A DNA stretch of 64,000 nucleotides. Source: Streptomyces pinistramenti. GTDB taxonomy: Bacteria; Actinomycetota; Actinomycetes; Streptomycetales; Streptomycetaceae. The notes beneath the pieces were generated by a model. It saw nothing but the letters and a program-made list of their open reading frames with translations, was not told the DNA's origin and made no database searches. Location of the stretch: assembly GCF_020564935.1 (NCBI RefSeq), contig NZ_JAJCXB010000024.1, positions 1 to 64,000 of the forward strand, given 5' to 3'. Below are positions 32,868 to 42,400 of the stretch, in pieces; position 1 is the first letter of the stretch; every line of letters begins with the position of its first letter. A program made the position numbers and the translations under genes.

Positions 32868-34244
32868 ATGTCCAGCGCCACCAGGGCTCGACGCCGCAAC
32901 GGGCGGCAACAGCAGCAACCACCTTCCGCTGCCCCGCACCATGCGGGAGATGCCGACCGAAACGGCTCGGCTCCGGGCAACAGAGGCGACAGCGGCCGGA
33001 GTTCGGCCGACCGCCCGGCAGGCCCGGTCGCTCCGCGCCTGCGTCCGCAGGCCGGAAACATCGGCGGGGTCCGCGTCCAGCAGCTGGCCATCATCGAAAT
33101 CGCCGCGGCACTGGTGCTGGTGGGCTGGTCGATCCACCCGGTCGCGCTGACCGTCGCCGCCGTCGTGGCCGCCGTACTGGTCGTCTTCGCGCTCGGCCGG
33201 CGCCGCCGGATTCCGCTTCCGGAGTGGATCACGACGGTGCGCGCGATGAAGCGCCGGAGCAAGTCCACGAGCGCATCGGCGACCACGGGCATCGACCCGG
33301 CGTTCGCCCCGGTCGTCGAGTGCGACCCGGCGCTGCGCACCTACGAGTACACCGACGCCGAACAGCGCGCCATCGGCTTCGTCGGCGACGGCACCTTCCT
33401 CACCGCCCTCGTCCAGGTGGACGCCCGCGACGAACCGCTGCGCCCGCAGCGCGGCAGCCACATGATGCCGCTCGACGTGCTGCACAACGCCCTCGACGTC
33501 GAGGACATCCACCTCGAATCCGTGCAGTTCGTGCAGTACACCCAGCCGGCACCGGCGCCGCACCTGCCCGAACAGGCCGTCGCCGCCCGCTCGTACGCAC
33601 CCCTGCAGGCCCAGGCCCAGACGCCGGCCGTCCAGCTGACCTGGATCGCGCTCAAGCTCGACCCGGAGCTGTGCGCCGAGGCGATCGAAGCGCGGGGCGG
33701 CGGGATGGACGGCGCCAAGCGTTCCCTGCTGCGCGCCGCCGACCAGCTCGTCAGCCGGCTCACGGCTCACGGTGTCAAGGCCAGGGTGCTGGCCGAGCGC
33801 GAGGTCGTCGCCGCGATCGGCACGGCGGCCTGCGTCAGCCCGCGCGCCGCCAACGGGGCGATGGGGCGCGACGGCCGGTCGGCCCGCCGCACCCAGGAGT
33901 CCATCCGCGCCTGGCGTTGCGACGACCGCTGGCACTCGACGTACTGGATCGGCCGCTGGCCCCAACTCGGCAACGGCGGCGCGCCGTTGGCTGCCATCAG
34001 CCAGCTGCTGACCAGCACGGCGGCGATGGCGAGCACCTTCGCGCTGACCGCATCGCACGGCGGCGGCCGGGCCCCCGCGATCTCCGGCTACGTACGCCTG
34101 TCGACCCGCAGCGAGAACGAACTCACCTCGGCCCAGGGCGAGTTGGAGCGTCGTTCCGGCTCGGCGAAGGTGGGCCTCGTACGGCTCGACCGCGAGCAGC
34201 TGCCCGGCGTCCTGGCCACGCTTCCCCTCGGAGGTACCCGCTGA
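32868..34244 (+). CDS. eccE: Type VII secretion protein EccE
   Basis: 458 residues. A ~60-residue Arg/Gln/Pro/Gly-rich cytoplasmic extension precedes two membrane helices (about 70-112, QLAIIEIAAALVLVGW and ALTVAAVVAAVLVVFAL). The remainder is a soluble domain with the EccE-type features RAIGFVGDGTFLTALVQVD and WHSTYWIGRWPQ. The stop shares one base with the next ATG. EccE is a peripheral membrane component of the ESX complex, present in actinobacterial but not firmicute systems. Confidence 0.9.
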   Translation: MSSATRARRRNGRQQQQPPSAAPHHAGDADRNGSAPGNRGDSGRSSADRPAGPVAPRLRPQAGNIGGVRVQQLAIIEIAAALVLVGWSIHPVALTVAAVVAAVLVVFALGRRRRIPLPEWITTVRAMKRRSKSTSASATTGIDPAFAPVVECDPALRTYEYTDAEQRAIGFVGDGTFLTALVQVDARDEPLRPQRGSHMMPLDVLHNALDVEDIHLESVQFVQYTQPAPAPHLPEQAVAARSYAPLQAQAQTPAVQLTWIALKLDPELCAEAIEARGGGMDGAKRSLLRAADQLVSRLTAHGVKARVLAEREVVAAIGTAACVSPRAANGAMGRDGRSARRTQESIRAWRCDDRWHSTYWIGRWPQLGNGGAPLAAISQLLTSTAAMASTFALTASHGGGRAPAISGYVRLSTRSENELTSAQGELERRSGSAKVGLVRLDREQLPGVLATLPLGGTR

Positions 34245-35092
34245 TGGCCACTCCCACCTATCAGCCCCGCGTCAACGTCAGCGGCAACGGCTGGCGCAAT
34301 CCCCCCATCGGCGGTTCCGGCGCCGGCGATGAGCGCAGGCTGTCGCACCAGCCGCGCCCCGACGAGCTGCAATCGGGCCCGACCGGGCCGAAGCCGAAGC
34401 CCGGTTTCGGCCTGCGCGGCCCGCGTCGCAGCCCGCACATTCTGACGGCCGATTCGCTCGCCTCGCTGACCCTGCCGGTCGGCGACGACGGCGTGATCAT
34501 CGGCATCGACCCGCAGAACCAGCCCGCGGTGCTGAGCCTGCTGCGCCCCGCGCCGCTGGAGATCGCGCTGGTCGGCAGCATGTGGATGGCGCAGGTGCTG
34601 GCGCTGCGCACGGTCGCCACCGGCGCCCGGGTCGCCGTCGAGACCGCGCGGCCGCCGGCCTGGGGGCAGATGGCGCAGGCCGCGGGCGGCGGCCAGCAGT
34701 GCGTCTCGGTCCACGACGTACGCCAGATCGCGCCACAGGGCCCATCGGTCTCCAGCCCCGTCCTGGTCGTCCGCGACATGGGCGCGCGGCCGCCGCGCAA
34801 TCAGCTCGCGCCCAGCCCCTGGCAGTCGGTGCTGACCGTGCTGCCGTTCCTCGGCCCGCGTTCGCCGCAGCTGCTCGGCCGCGCGGATCTCGTCGGCCTG
34901 CAGCGGCTGTCGCCCGAAGAGGCCGAGGTGGTGACGCGCATCATGCGGCTCCCGCAGCAGGTGGGGGCGGTGCTGCCGACGCTCAGCGACAACGCCATGC
35001 TGTGGTGCACCCGCGACAGCCACCAGTTCGTCATGACCCAGCCCACCGAAGCGGAGACCAACCTGCTCGGCGGGCCGCGCCGGATGGACTGA
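34244..35092 (+). CDS. Conserved-looking ESX-locus protein, unknown function
   Basis: 282 residues from ATG 34244, with GGAGG upstream and a one-base overlap with the eccE stop. The first ~65 residues are Pro/Gly/Arg-rich and probably disordered. From ~66 (SPHILTADSLASLTLPVGDDG) the protein is globular with alternating strands and helices. It has no signal peptide, membrane segment or nucleotide-binding motif. Translational coupling to eccE suggests a cytoplasmic accessory of the secretion complex. Not recognised as a named ESX family. Confidence 0.75.
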   Translation: MATPTYQPRVNVSGNGWRNPPIGGSGAGDERRLSHQPRPDELQSGPTGPKPKPGFGLRGPRRSPHILTADSLASLTLPVGDDGVIIGIDPQNQPAVLSLLRPAPLEIALVGSMWMAQVLALRTVATGARVAVETARPPAWGQMAQAAGGGQQCVSVHDVRQIAPQGPSVSSPVLVVRDMGARPPRNQLAPSPWQSVLTVLPFLGPRSPQLLGRADLVGLQRLSPEEAEVVTRIMRLPQQVGAVLPTLSDNAMLWCTRDSHQFVMTQPTEAETNLLGGPRRMD

Positions 35093-35423
35093 CCACACCG
35101 TGGCGGGCCGGGTCCGCGCGGTGCCAGCACCGCCCCGGACTCTCGGCCGCAAGCAATTCCTACGGGCGTACCCACGGGTGCGCCCGTAGGTGTGCCGCAG
35201 GGTTCGAAGACGACATGACGTCGACTGCCGCTCGGGGGCGACTCTTGATTAGGCTGTGTGAAGAGCCGCAGGAGCGCACCTTCCGACGGCAGCCGAAACG
35301 GGGATGGAGAAAGTTAGTGTTGGCGCAACCCCGGGTGGTGTGTTCCGACTTCCGCTACATCCGATCGATCCGCCTGTATCCGGTTCTGCCGTTCAGGTGC
35401 GTTGCAGTACACCAGGAGGCACA
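35093..35423. other. Intergenic region before the EspI-like gene
   Basis: 331 bases without a supported gene. A hairpin lies near its start (35159-35190), and TAGGCT at 35250-35255 is a possible -10 element. An in-frame ATG at 35304 could extend the next gene by 40 residues, but GTG 35424 has a far better AGGAGG site. Confidence 0.6.
35159..35190 (+). terminator. Hairpin after the eccE operon
   Basis: CCTACGGGCG (35159-35168) pairs exactly with CGCCCGTAGG (35181-35190), and the loop itself can fold (CCC/GGG). It follows the 34244-35092 gene by about 65 bases. Confidence 0.75.
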
Positions 35424-38132
35424 GTGAACGAGCCGGAGGCTTTCCGCCGGGACGGAAACGATCCTGACGACGACCAGTCCGAGTTCGAGCTGACGGGCGA
35501 GTTCAGGATCGACTTCGCCGCTCCGGCCTGGTACGCGAGCAACGACACCAGTGGCGGCGGCTCGGCTGCCGCTTCCCCCGCCGCCTCCGCCACTCCGCCT
35601 CCCGTCACACCGCCGCCGACCGGCGCGCCGCTGCCCGGCCAGGCCCCCGTCCCTCCGGGCCCGCCCGTCGCCGGCGGCCCCCAGGGCGCGCCGGGGCCGG
35701 CCGCCGCACCCGCTCCCGTGCCGCCGCCGGCCGACGCCGCACCGCCCGGGTTCCCGATGCTGCGCCCGCAGAACACCGGTGACGCTCCGGCAGCTCCTGC
35801 GCCCGCGACCGCCGCACAGGGCGGACCGGCCGAGGCAGCGGAGCCGACGCCCGACGTGGCGTCCGTATCGGAGGGTTCGCCGTCGTCCGACGCACCGTCG
35901 GATGCCGCGCATGTCCGTTCCGGGACGGGTGCCGACCCGTCGGCCTCACTGTGGGACGACGACCCCGAGCCGGAGGCGGCAGCCGTCGCGCAGCCCGTGA
36001 GCGAGGCCCCGGCTCCCGCTGCGGAGCCCGCTCCTGCCGCCGAAGTACCGGCGCCCGCGCCGCAGTCCGCATCGGAACATCCGGCTCCGGACCCGTCCCA
36101 GGGTGCGCAGGCGGCCCCGCCCGCGCAGGCCGTGCCGGATCAGCAACTGCCTCCGCAGGCCGTCGCGCAACAGCCCGTTCCGCAGCAGGGCGCTCCCTGG
36201 GGTGCCGCGCCGGACGCTCCTCAGCAGGGGGTGCCAGGACAGGGTGAACTGCCGCCGCTGCCGCCCGAGTACGCGCCGGCCGACCCGCGTTCGGCACAGG
36301 CCCAGCAGTCCGCCCATCCCCAGCAGGCTCCGCAGCAACAGCAGCCCCAGCAGGCTCCGGCCCAGCAGCAGTACGGCTACCCGCAGCAGCCCCAGCAGGT
36401 ACCCGTGCAGCAGCAGGGCGGCTACCCGCAGCCCCCGCAGGGCGGCTACCCGCAGCAGGCCCCCCAGGGCGCGCCCGCGCAGCAGCCACCCGGCGCCTAC
36501 GGCTATCCGCAGCCCGCTTACGGCTACCCCCAGCAGGCACAGCAGCCCCAGCAGCAGAACCCCAACACGCCCGCGCAACAGCCCGCTTACGGTTATCCGC
36601 AGCAGCCCCAGCAGGCCGCCCAGGGATACCCGCAGCAGGGGTACCCGCAGCAGGCCGGTTACGACGAGCAGCAGGCCCAGCAGCAAGCGCAGGCCCAGGC
36701 TTACGCCCAGGCCCAGGCAGCCCAACAGGCCCAAGCCGCCCAGCAGGCACAGCAAGCCCAGCAGGCCCAAGCCCAACAGGCCGCCCAGCAGCAGTACCAA
36801 CAGCAGGCGCAGCAACAGGCCCAGGCGCCCCACCAGCCGTTCCCCGGCCAGCAGGCCGCCGACCCCAACGCCGCGGCGAACTATGCCTCGTACTCCCAGC
36901 CGGGCCAGCAGCAGCCGCAGCAGCGGGCCGCCCCCGGTGCGCCGCTCGGCTACAGCGCCGCCGTCGAGCTGACCTCCGACCGGCTGCTGCGCAACCAGCC
37001 CAAGAGGCGCAAGCCGGGCGCCAACGCGCAGCCGTCCAAGTTCAAGCTGGGCGCGAAGAAGGAGGAGGCGGAGCGGCAGCGCAAGCTGGAGCTGATCCGT
37101 ACTCCGGTGATGTCCTGCTACCGGATCGCGGTGATCAGCCTCAAGGGCGGTGTCGGCAAGACCACGACCACCACCGCGCTCGGCTCCACGCTCGCATCCG
37201 AGCGTCAGGACAAGATCCTCGCGATCGACGCGAACCCGGACGCCGGCACCCTCGGCCGCCGTGTCCGCCGCGAGACCGGCGCGACCATCCGTGACCTGGT
37301 GCACGCGATCCCGCACCTGCACAGCTACATGGACATCCGCCGGTTCACCTCGCAGGCCCCTTCCGGCCTGGAGATCCTCGCCAACGACGTCGACCCCGCG
37401 GTGTCCACGACGTTCAACGACGACGACTACCGCCGCGCGATCGACATCCTGGGCAGGCAGTACCCGATCATCCTCACCGACTCGGGCACCGGCCTCCTCT
37501 ACAGCGCGATGCGCGGAGTCCTCGACCTCGCCGACCAGCTGATCATCATCTCCACGCCGTCCGTCGACGGTGCGAGCAGCGCGAGCACCACCCTGGACTG
37601 GCTGTCCGCGCACGGCTACGCAGACTTGGTGCAGCGCGGCATCACGGTCATCTCCGGTGTCCGCGAGACCGGCAAGATGATCAAGATCGACGACATCGTG
37701 TCGCACTTCGAGACGCGCTGCCGTGGCGTCGTGGTCGTCCCCTTCGACGAGCATCTCGCCGCCGGCGCCGAGGTCGACCTCGACATGATGCGGCCCAAGA
37801 CCCGCGAGGCGTACTTCAACCTCTCCGCGCTGGTCGCGGAGGACTTCACGCGCGCCCAGCAGGCCCAGGGGATGTACCCGCAGCAGGGCGGCCCGCAGAT
37901 GGGCGGCGATCCCTACGCCCAGCAGCAGTACCCGCAGCAGGGACAGCCGCAGCAGCAGCCGCAGCAGGCTCAGCCCCCGGCCGGTTACCCGCCGCAGCAG
38001 GGCGGCTGGACCCAGCAGCCGCAGCAGCCGCCCGCCCACTGGCAACAGCAGCAGCCGGCTCCCGACGCGCCCCAGCAGCCGGAACAGCCGGGGCTCCAGC
38101 CGGGATGGCAGCAGCAGCCGCCTCCGCAGTGA
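35424..38132 (+). CDS. EspI-like MinD/ParA-family ATPase with Gln/Pro-rich regions
   Basis: 902 residues from GTG 35424 with AGGAGG at 35414. Residues ~1-545 are low-complexity: acidic opening (FRRDGNDPDDDQSEFELTGEF), then Pro/Ala-rich, then Gln/Tyr/Pro-rich with many GYPQQ and AQQAQ words. Residues ~555-800 form a SIMIBI ATPase with a deviant Walker A, SLKGGVGKTTT (signature Lys 574, Lys 579), and a MinD/ParA-like LTDSGTGLL segment. The tail (~810-902) is again Gln/Pro-rich. The layout resembles mycobacterial EspI, a Pro-rich MinD-like protein of ESX-1. Likely regulates or positions the secretion machine. Confidence 0.85.
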   Translation: MNEPEAFRRDGNDPDDDQSEFELTGEFRIDFAAPAWYASNDTSGGGSAAASPAASATPPPVTPPPTGAPLPGQAPVPPGPPVAGGPQGAPGPAAAPAPVPPPADAAPPGFPMLRPQNTGDAPAAPAPATAAQGGPAEAAEPTPDVASVSEGSPSSDAPSDAAHVRSGTGADPSASLWDDDPEPEAAAVAQPVSEAPAPAAEPAPAAEVPAPAPQSASEHPAPDPSQGAQAAPPAQAVPDQQLPPQAVAQQPVPQQGAPWGAAPDAPQQGVPGQGELPPLPPEYAPADPRSAQAQQSAHPQQAPQQQQPQQAPAQQQYGYPQQPQQVPVQQQGGYPQPPQGGYPQQAPQGAPAQQPPGAYGYPQPAYGYPQQAQQPQQQNPNTPAQQPAYGYPQQPQQAAQGYPQQGYPQQAGYDEQQAQQQAQAQAYAQAQAAQQAQAAQQAQQAQQAQAQQAAQQQYQQQAQQQAQAPHQPFPGQQAADPNAAANYASYSQPGQQQPQQRAAPGAPLGYSAAVELTSDRLLRNQPKRRKPGANAQPSKFKLGAKKEEAERQRKLELIRTPVMSCYRIAVISLKGGVGKTTTTTALGSTLASERQDKILAIDANPDAGTLGRRVRRETGATIRDLVHAIPHLHSYMDIRRFTSQAPSGLEILANDVDPAVSTTFNDDDYRRAIDILGRQYPIILTDSGTGLLYSAMRGVLDLADQLIIISTPSVDGASSASTTLDWLSAHGYADLVQRGITVISGVRETGKMIKIDDIVSHFETRCRGVVVVPFDEHLAAGAEVDLDMMRPKTREAYFNLSALVAEDFTRAQQAQGMYPQQGGPQMGGDPYAQQQYPQQGQPQQQPQQAQPPAGYPPQQGGWTQQPQQPPAHWQQQQPAPDAPQQPEQPGLQPGWQQQPPPQ

Positions 38133-38150
38133 TCCGGCGGTAGGACACAG

Positions 38151-38187
38151 AAGCGGGGCCCGGCACATCAACTGCCGGGCCCCACTT
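38151..38187. terminator. Hairpin between EspI-like gene and ribF
   Basis: GGGGCCCGGCA (38155-38165) pairs exactly with TGCCGGGCCCC (38173-38183), flanked by AAG and CTT that extend the pairing after one mismatch. Placed between convergent genes. Confidence 0.8.
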
Positions 38188-38292
38188 GCGTGTTGCGCTC
38201 GCGCCGCGCCGCCGGCCGTCCGGCCCTGACCGCCGCGGGCCACCTCGTTCGGATGAACGGACCCGTCGGCGCCGACCGCGGGCGCCGCCTCC

Positions 38293-39240
38293 TCAGGAGG
38301 TCGCGGCGATCAGCCCGCGCGCCTGCTTCACATCGATCGCCATCCGCTCCAGCAGGGCGTCGAGCGTGTCGAACTTCTCCTGCCCGCGGATGTAGGCGAG
38401 GAAGTCGACGGCGACGTGCAGGCCGTACAGGTCAAGGCCGACGCGGTCGATCGCGTACGCCTCGACCGTGCGGGTCTTCCCGTCGAACTGCGGGTTGGTG
38501 CCGACCGATACGGCCGCCGGCATCGCCTCGCCCTCGACGTGCAGCAGCCCCGCGTACACCCCGTCGGCCGGGATCGCGGTGTGCGGCAGGGTCTCCACGT
38601 TCGCGGTGGGGAAGCCCATTTCGCGGCCGCGCTGGGCGCCGCGCACGACGATGCCCTCGACGCGGTGCGGCCGCCCCAGCACCTCGGCGGCGCCCGTCAC
38701 ATCGCCCTCGGCGACCAGCCTCCGGGTGAGCGTCGAGGAGAACGGCACGCCGCCGCCCGCCGTACCGCGCTCGACGAGGTCGAAGACCTCGACGGTGTAG
38801 TCGTAGGTCCGGCCCAGCTCCGCGAGGGTGGCCACGGTGCCCGTCGCCTTGTGCCCGAAACGGAAGTTGGGGCCCTCGACGACGACCTGCGCGTGCAACT
38901 TGTCGCACAGCACCTTGACCACGAAGTCGGCCGGTGCCAGCTTCGAGAATTCCTTGGTGAACGGCAGGATCAGCACCGCGTCCACACCCAGCTCGGCCAT
39001 CAGCTCGGCACGCCGGTGGTGCGGGGCGAGCAGCGGCGGGTGGGTGCCGGGGCGCACGACCTCGCTCGGGTGCGGGTCAAAGGTGACGACCACCGCGGGA
39101 ATGCCCAGCTCACGGGCGCGTGCGACGGCCTTGCCGATGATCAATTGGTGGCCGCGGTGCACTCCGTCGTACGAGCCGATGGTGACGACGCTGCGCCCCC
39201 AGCCCTCGGGGATGTCCTCCAAGCCACGCCAGCGCTGCAC
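38293..39240 (-). CDS. ribF: Bifunctional riboflavin kinase/FAD synthetase
   Basis: 315 residues. The N-terminal half is the FMN adenylyltransferase domain, with the nucleotidyltransferase motif TIGSYDGVHRGHQ. The C-terminal ~130 residues (VEGIVVRGAQRGREMGFPTANVE) form the riboflavin kinase domain. The GTG start at 39240 (MQRWRGLEDIPEGWG) fits the family and has GAGGAG upstream; the longer frame adds 12 unlikely residues. Converts riboflavin to FMN and FAD. Confidence 0.95.
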   Translation of the reverse strand: MQRWRGLEDIPEGWGRSVVTIGSYDGVHRGHQLIIGKAVARARELGIPAVVVTFDPHPSEVVRPGTHPPLLAPHHRRAELMAELGVDAVLILPFTKEFSKLAPADFVVKVLCDKLHAQVVVEGPNFRFGHKATGTVATLAELGRTYDYTVEVFDLVERGTAGGGVPFSSTLTRRLVAEGDVTGAAEVLGRPHRVEGIVVRGAQRGREMGFPTANVETLPHTAIPADGVYAGLLHVEGEAMPAAVSVGTNPQFDGKTRTVEAYAIDRVGLDLYGLHVAVDFLAYIRGQEKFDTLDALLERMAIDVKQARGLIAATS

Positions 39241-39494
39241 TCTGCCCGCTCCTCGCCCGAACTCGTGTCCGTCCAATGCGCCAATTCGGCATGACGCAGG
39301 TCTAAGACTGCCATGCCGGGGGCGCCACCTCGCGCGAAGGGTGGCCTCCCCTTGTCACACGGCCCGCCCGGACACGGAGGAGAGCGGGCAGGAACGGGGC
39401 GCGACGGCGGCGGGCCCCGGCACCGGAGGCACCTCACACCGGCCGCACTCCCTGGGGATCAGCTACCAGGAGCCACCGGCAGCCGGCCTCCGGC

Positions 39495-42400
39495 TCACCC
39501 GCGGCAGCCGGCGAGCGCCGCGCGGGCGCCCGGCCCCACCAGCGCCTCCCACTCCCCCGGCTCGGCCGCCACCCACTCCCGCATCCGCCGCGCGAACCCC
39601 GGCACCAGCCGCCCCGGCCCGGCCAGCCACCGGTCGAAGCGGGCCGCCCCCTCGGGCGTACCGGCCAGCAGCAGTCCGATCCGCCGCACCAGCTCCCGCG
39701 TACGCTCATCGGGGCGCCGCTCGACCCCCTCGGCCGCCGCCCGCAGCAGCGCCTCCAGCACCCGGGTGTCCGGCGCCACCCGCGGAGCGCGGCTGAAGGA
39801 CCGGGCCTCGTGCGCCAGCAGCACCTCCAGCAGCTCGCGGCGCAGCGCCACCGCGTCCCCGCTCCCCTCCGCGGCGAGCACGGATGCCAGCGCGCACCGC
39901 ACCGGGACGGCGTACCGGGTCAGGAGTTCCCCCGCGAGCGGGCGCAGCGCGGCACGGGCCGCGGGCCCACCGTCGAGACGCCGCCCGACGAACGCCGCCA
40001 CCTCGCCCGCAGCGCGCTCCGGATGCCGTTCCGCGTATTCCCCAACGAGCGCGGCGACGCGATGCGCCAGGTCGGGCGGTCCGGGTGACACCGGCGGACG
40101 CGCGGGCGGTACGGCACCGCCCGGCCCGGCAGGCACCGGGGTCTCGGCGGAGACCGGAAGGCCGCACCTCGCGAGGACGTCGAGCACCGCACCCGGCGTG
40201 CCTCCCGGGACGGCTGTGCGGGACGGTTCACCGGTCAGCAGGCGGGTGCGGAAGGCCGCGAGCACCGGCTCCGGGTGGGTGGCCAGCGCCTCCGTGAACG
40301 CCGCGGCGGGCAGCTGCGGATCACCGGCGGCGAACCGCAGCAGCGCCCGGTCCAGGAACTGTCCCCGGGTGGCGTCATCGGCCATCAGGAGGGCGAGCGC
40401 GGCACCGTGGTGCGCGCTGCCGTCGGGGCGCGTCAGGAGGGCGAGCGCGGCCTGGCGCAGCCGGATGCGATCGGTGTCGGTGACGGCGCCAGGGGCGAGG
40501 CGGGGCGCGTACGCGGCTGCGGCGCGCCGGCGCTCGGGGCATTCGTCCTGGGACCAGCGCGCCACGGCCCGGCACATCGCCGACGGCTCGTCCTCGGCCA
40601 GGGCGGCGAGCAGCTCTTCCGCCCGGGGGTGCGGGCTGTCGGCCAGCGTGTCGGCGAGCGCGTCGAGCGCGCGCCTCCGGTGGGCGTACAGCAGCGCCTG
40701 CGCCGCCGCAGAGACGGTGATCTCCCCCGGCGGGCCGCCACCGGGCACCGTGTGCGGCGACTGCTGCAAAGGGCTCGCGTCGTCGAACCACTCGCACAGC
40801 AGCGGCTGCATCCGCTCCGGCGCCGCCCGCAGCAACGCGGCCGCCACATCGAGAAACCGCAGGGGTCGCGCAGGGTGGGCACGCGCCTGCGCAGGGGACG
40901 GACCGCCCACGCCTCCCGATCCCACGTCGGCCGGGGGAGGCGAGGGGTCGCCGGAACTCCGGGGGGTGTGGCCCGGGTTGGCGTTGGGGACAGGGGTGGT
41001 GCAGGTGGCTGAGATGGTGGGCGTCGTTGGGGCATCAGGGGAGCCAGGAGCGTCAGGTGTGCTTGGGGTGTCTGGGGCTCCCGGGGTGTCCGATGCGAAC
41101 CCGACTACGTACGCGGGGAGTTCGCCTGATCCGGCATCCGCCGCAGTCGCGCCTCCGGGGCCTCCGGCGCCCATCACCACGGACGGGGCGGCGGATCCCT
41201 CCCCTGCCCTCACCGCCCCCTGCGGGCAGGTCGGCCCCACGCCCGACGGCTCAGCGGCCGCATCCTCACAGAAAGCGGCCCCGGCCCCGGTGACGGCCTC
41301 CGGGTCGACCCCCCGGACAGACTCGGCACCGGGCTCGGCACCGGGCTCGGCGGCAGGCTGCGGGCTCCCGGTGGCGCGCCCTCCTGCCTCGTCCCACGGG
41401 CCGTGTGCGTCCGGCGCCGGCATGGCATCGGCCCAGCCGAAGCCGTCCGCCGCGCCCGGCGCATCGGCGAGATGTACCCGCACCCGTGGCGGCCGCGCGA
41501 ACGGACGGGCACGCCGCCAGGCACGCCGCGCGGACCACTCATCGGCCGCCGGCCGCCCGCCGCCGGGCGGCCCGGTGTGCGGTGCCCCGGTGTCCGGGTC
41601 ACCGAAGGGCGTGACAGCGTCCGAGGTCTCCCAGACGGCAACGCCGCCCCACGCCCCGCCGCCGCTCTTCCCCACTCCCGTACCAGCGCCCGCTCCTGCG
41701 ACAGCGACATTGCTGACGGTAGGACCGGCCGGGCCCCCGATCGCTCTCGCCGTCACCCCCGCCCGGCTCAGCCCGGCAGCCGGCGACACGGCCCCCGAAC
41801 CCGCCACCACACCAGTTCCCGGAGCCGCACCGGGCCCCGCCCCCGTCGTCGCCTCCGGAGCGGACCGCTGCGGGTGCACCCGCCCAGAGGCCCCCGCTTC
41901 CGGTCCCGCTCCCGACCCGGCCCCCCCGGCCGCGCCCCCCGCCACCGCATCAACCGGCCGACGGACCGCCCCCGCAGCCAACGCCGCTCCGGCCGCCGCG
42001 CCCGGCCGTGGCGGCCCGTCGGCCGGCAGCAGGCGCCGCAGCAGATCCATCCGGTCCACGTCGGCCAGGTCGAGGCGGTGCCAGAACCACGGTCCGAGTG
42101 CGTCGAGTCCGGTCCGCCCGAAGCCGCCGAGCCGCACGGACCGGTCCGTGAGCCGGTCGGCGAGCAGCCGGAGCACGCCGGCGTACGGTGCGACGTCCGG
42201 CACCCGCAGCAGCACCTCGCTCAACAGGTGCGAGGCCCACCACCGGGCATCCGCGTACCGGCCGGACGGCCCGCCGTCGGCCACCGCGACGGACACCAAA
42301 TGCGCCAGCCTGCGCGTCAGTTGTGGCGTTCCCTCACGGCGCGCGAGCAGCAGCAGGGCCTGTACCACGGGGCCGATGCGATACCCGGGCACCTGGTACG

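Noticed and set aside
35946..38243. Leu/Arg-rich minus-strand open frame of 765 codons
   Set aside because: It mirrors the Gln/Pro-rich EspI-like gene on the other strand; apparent leucine repeats are the antisense of CAG and CCG codons.
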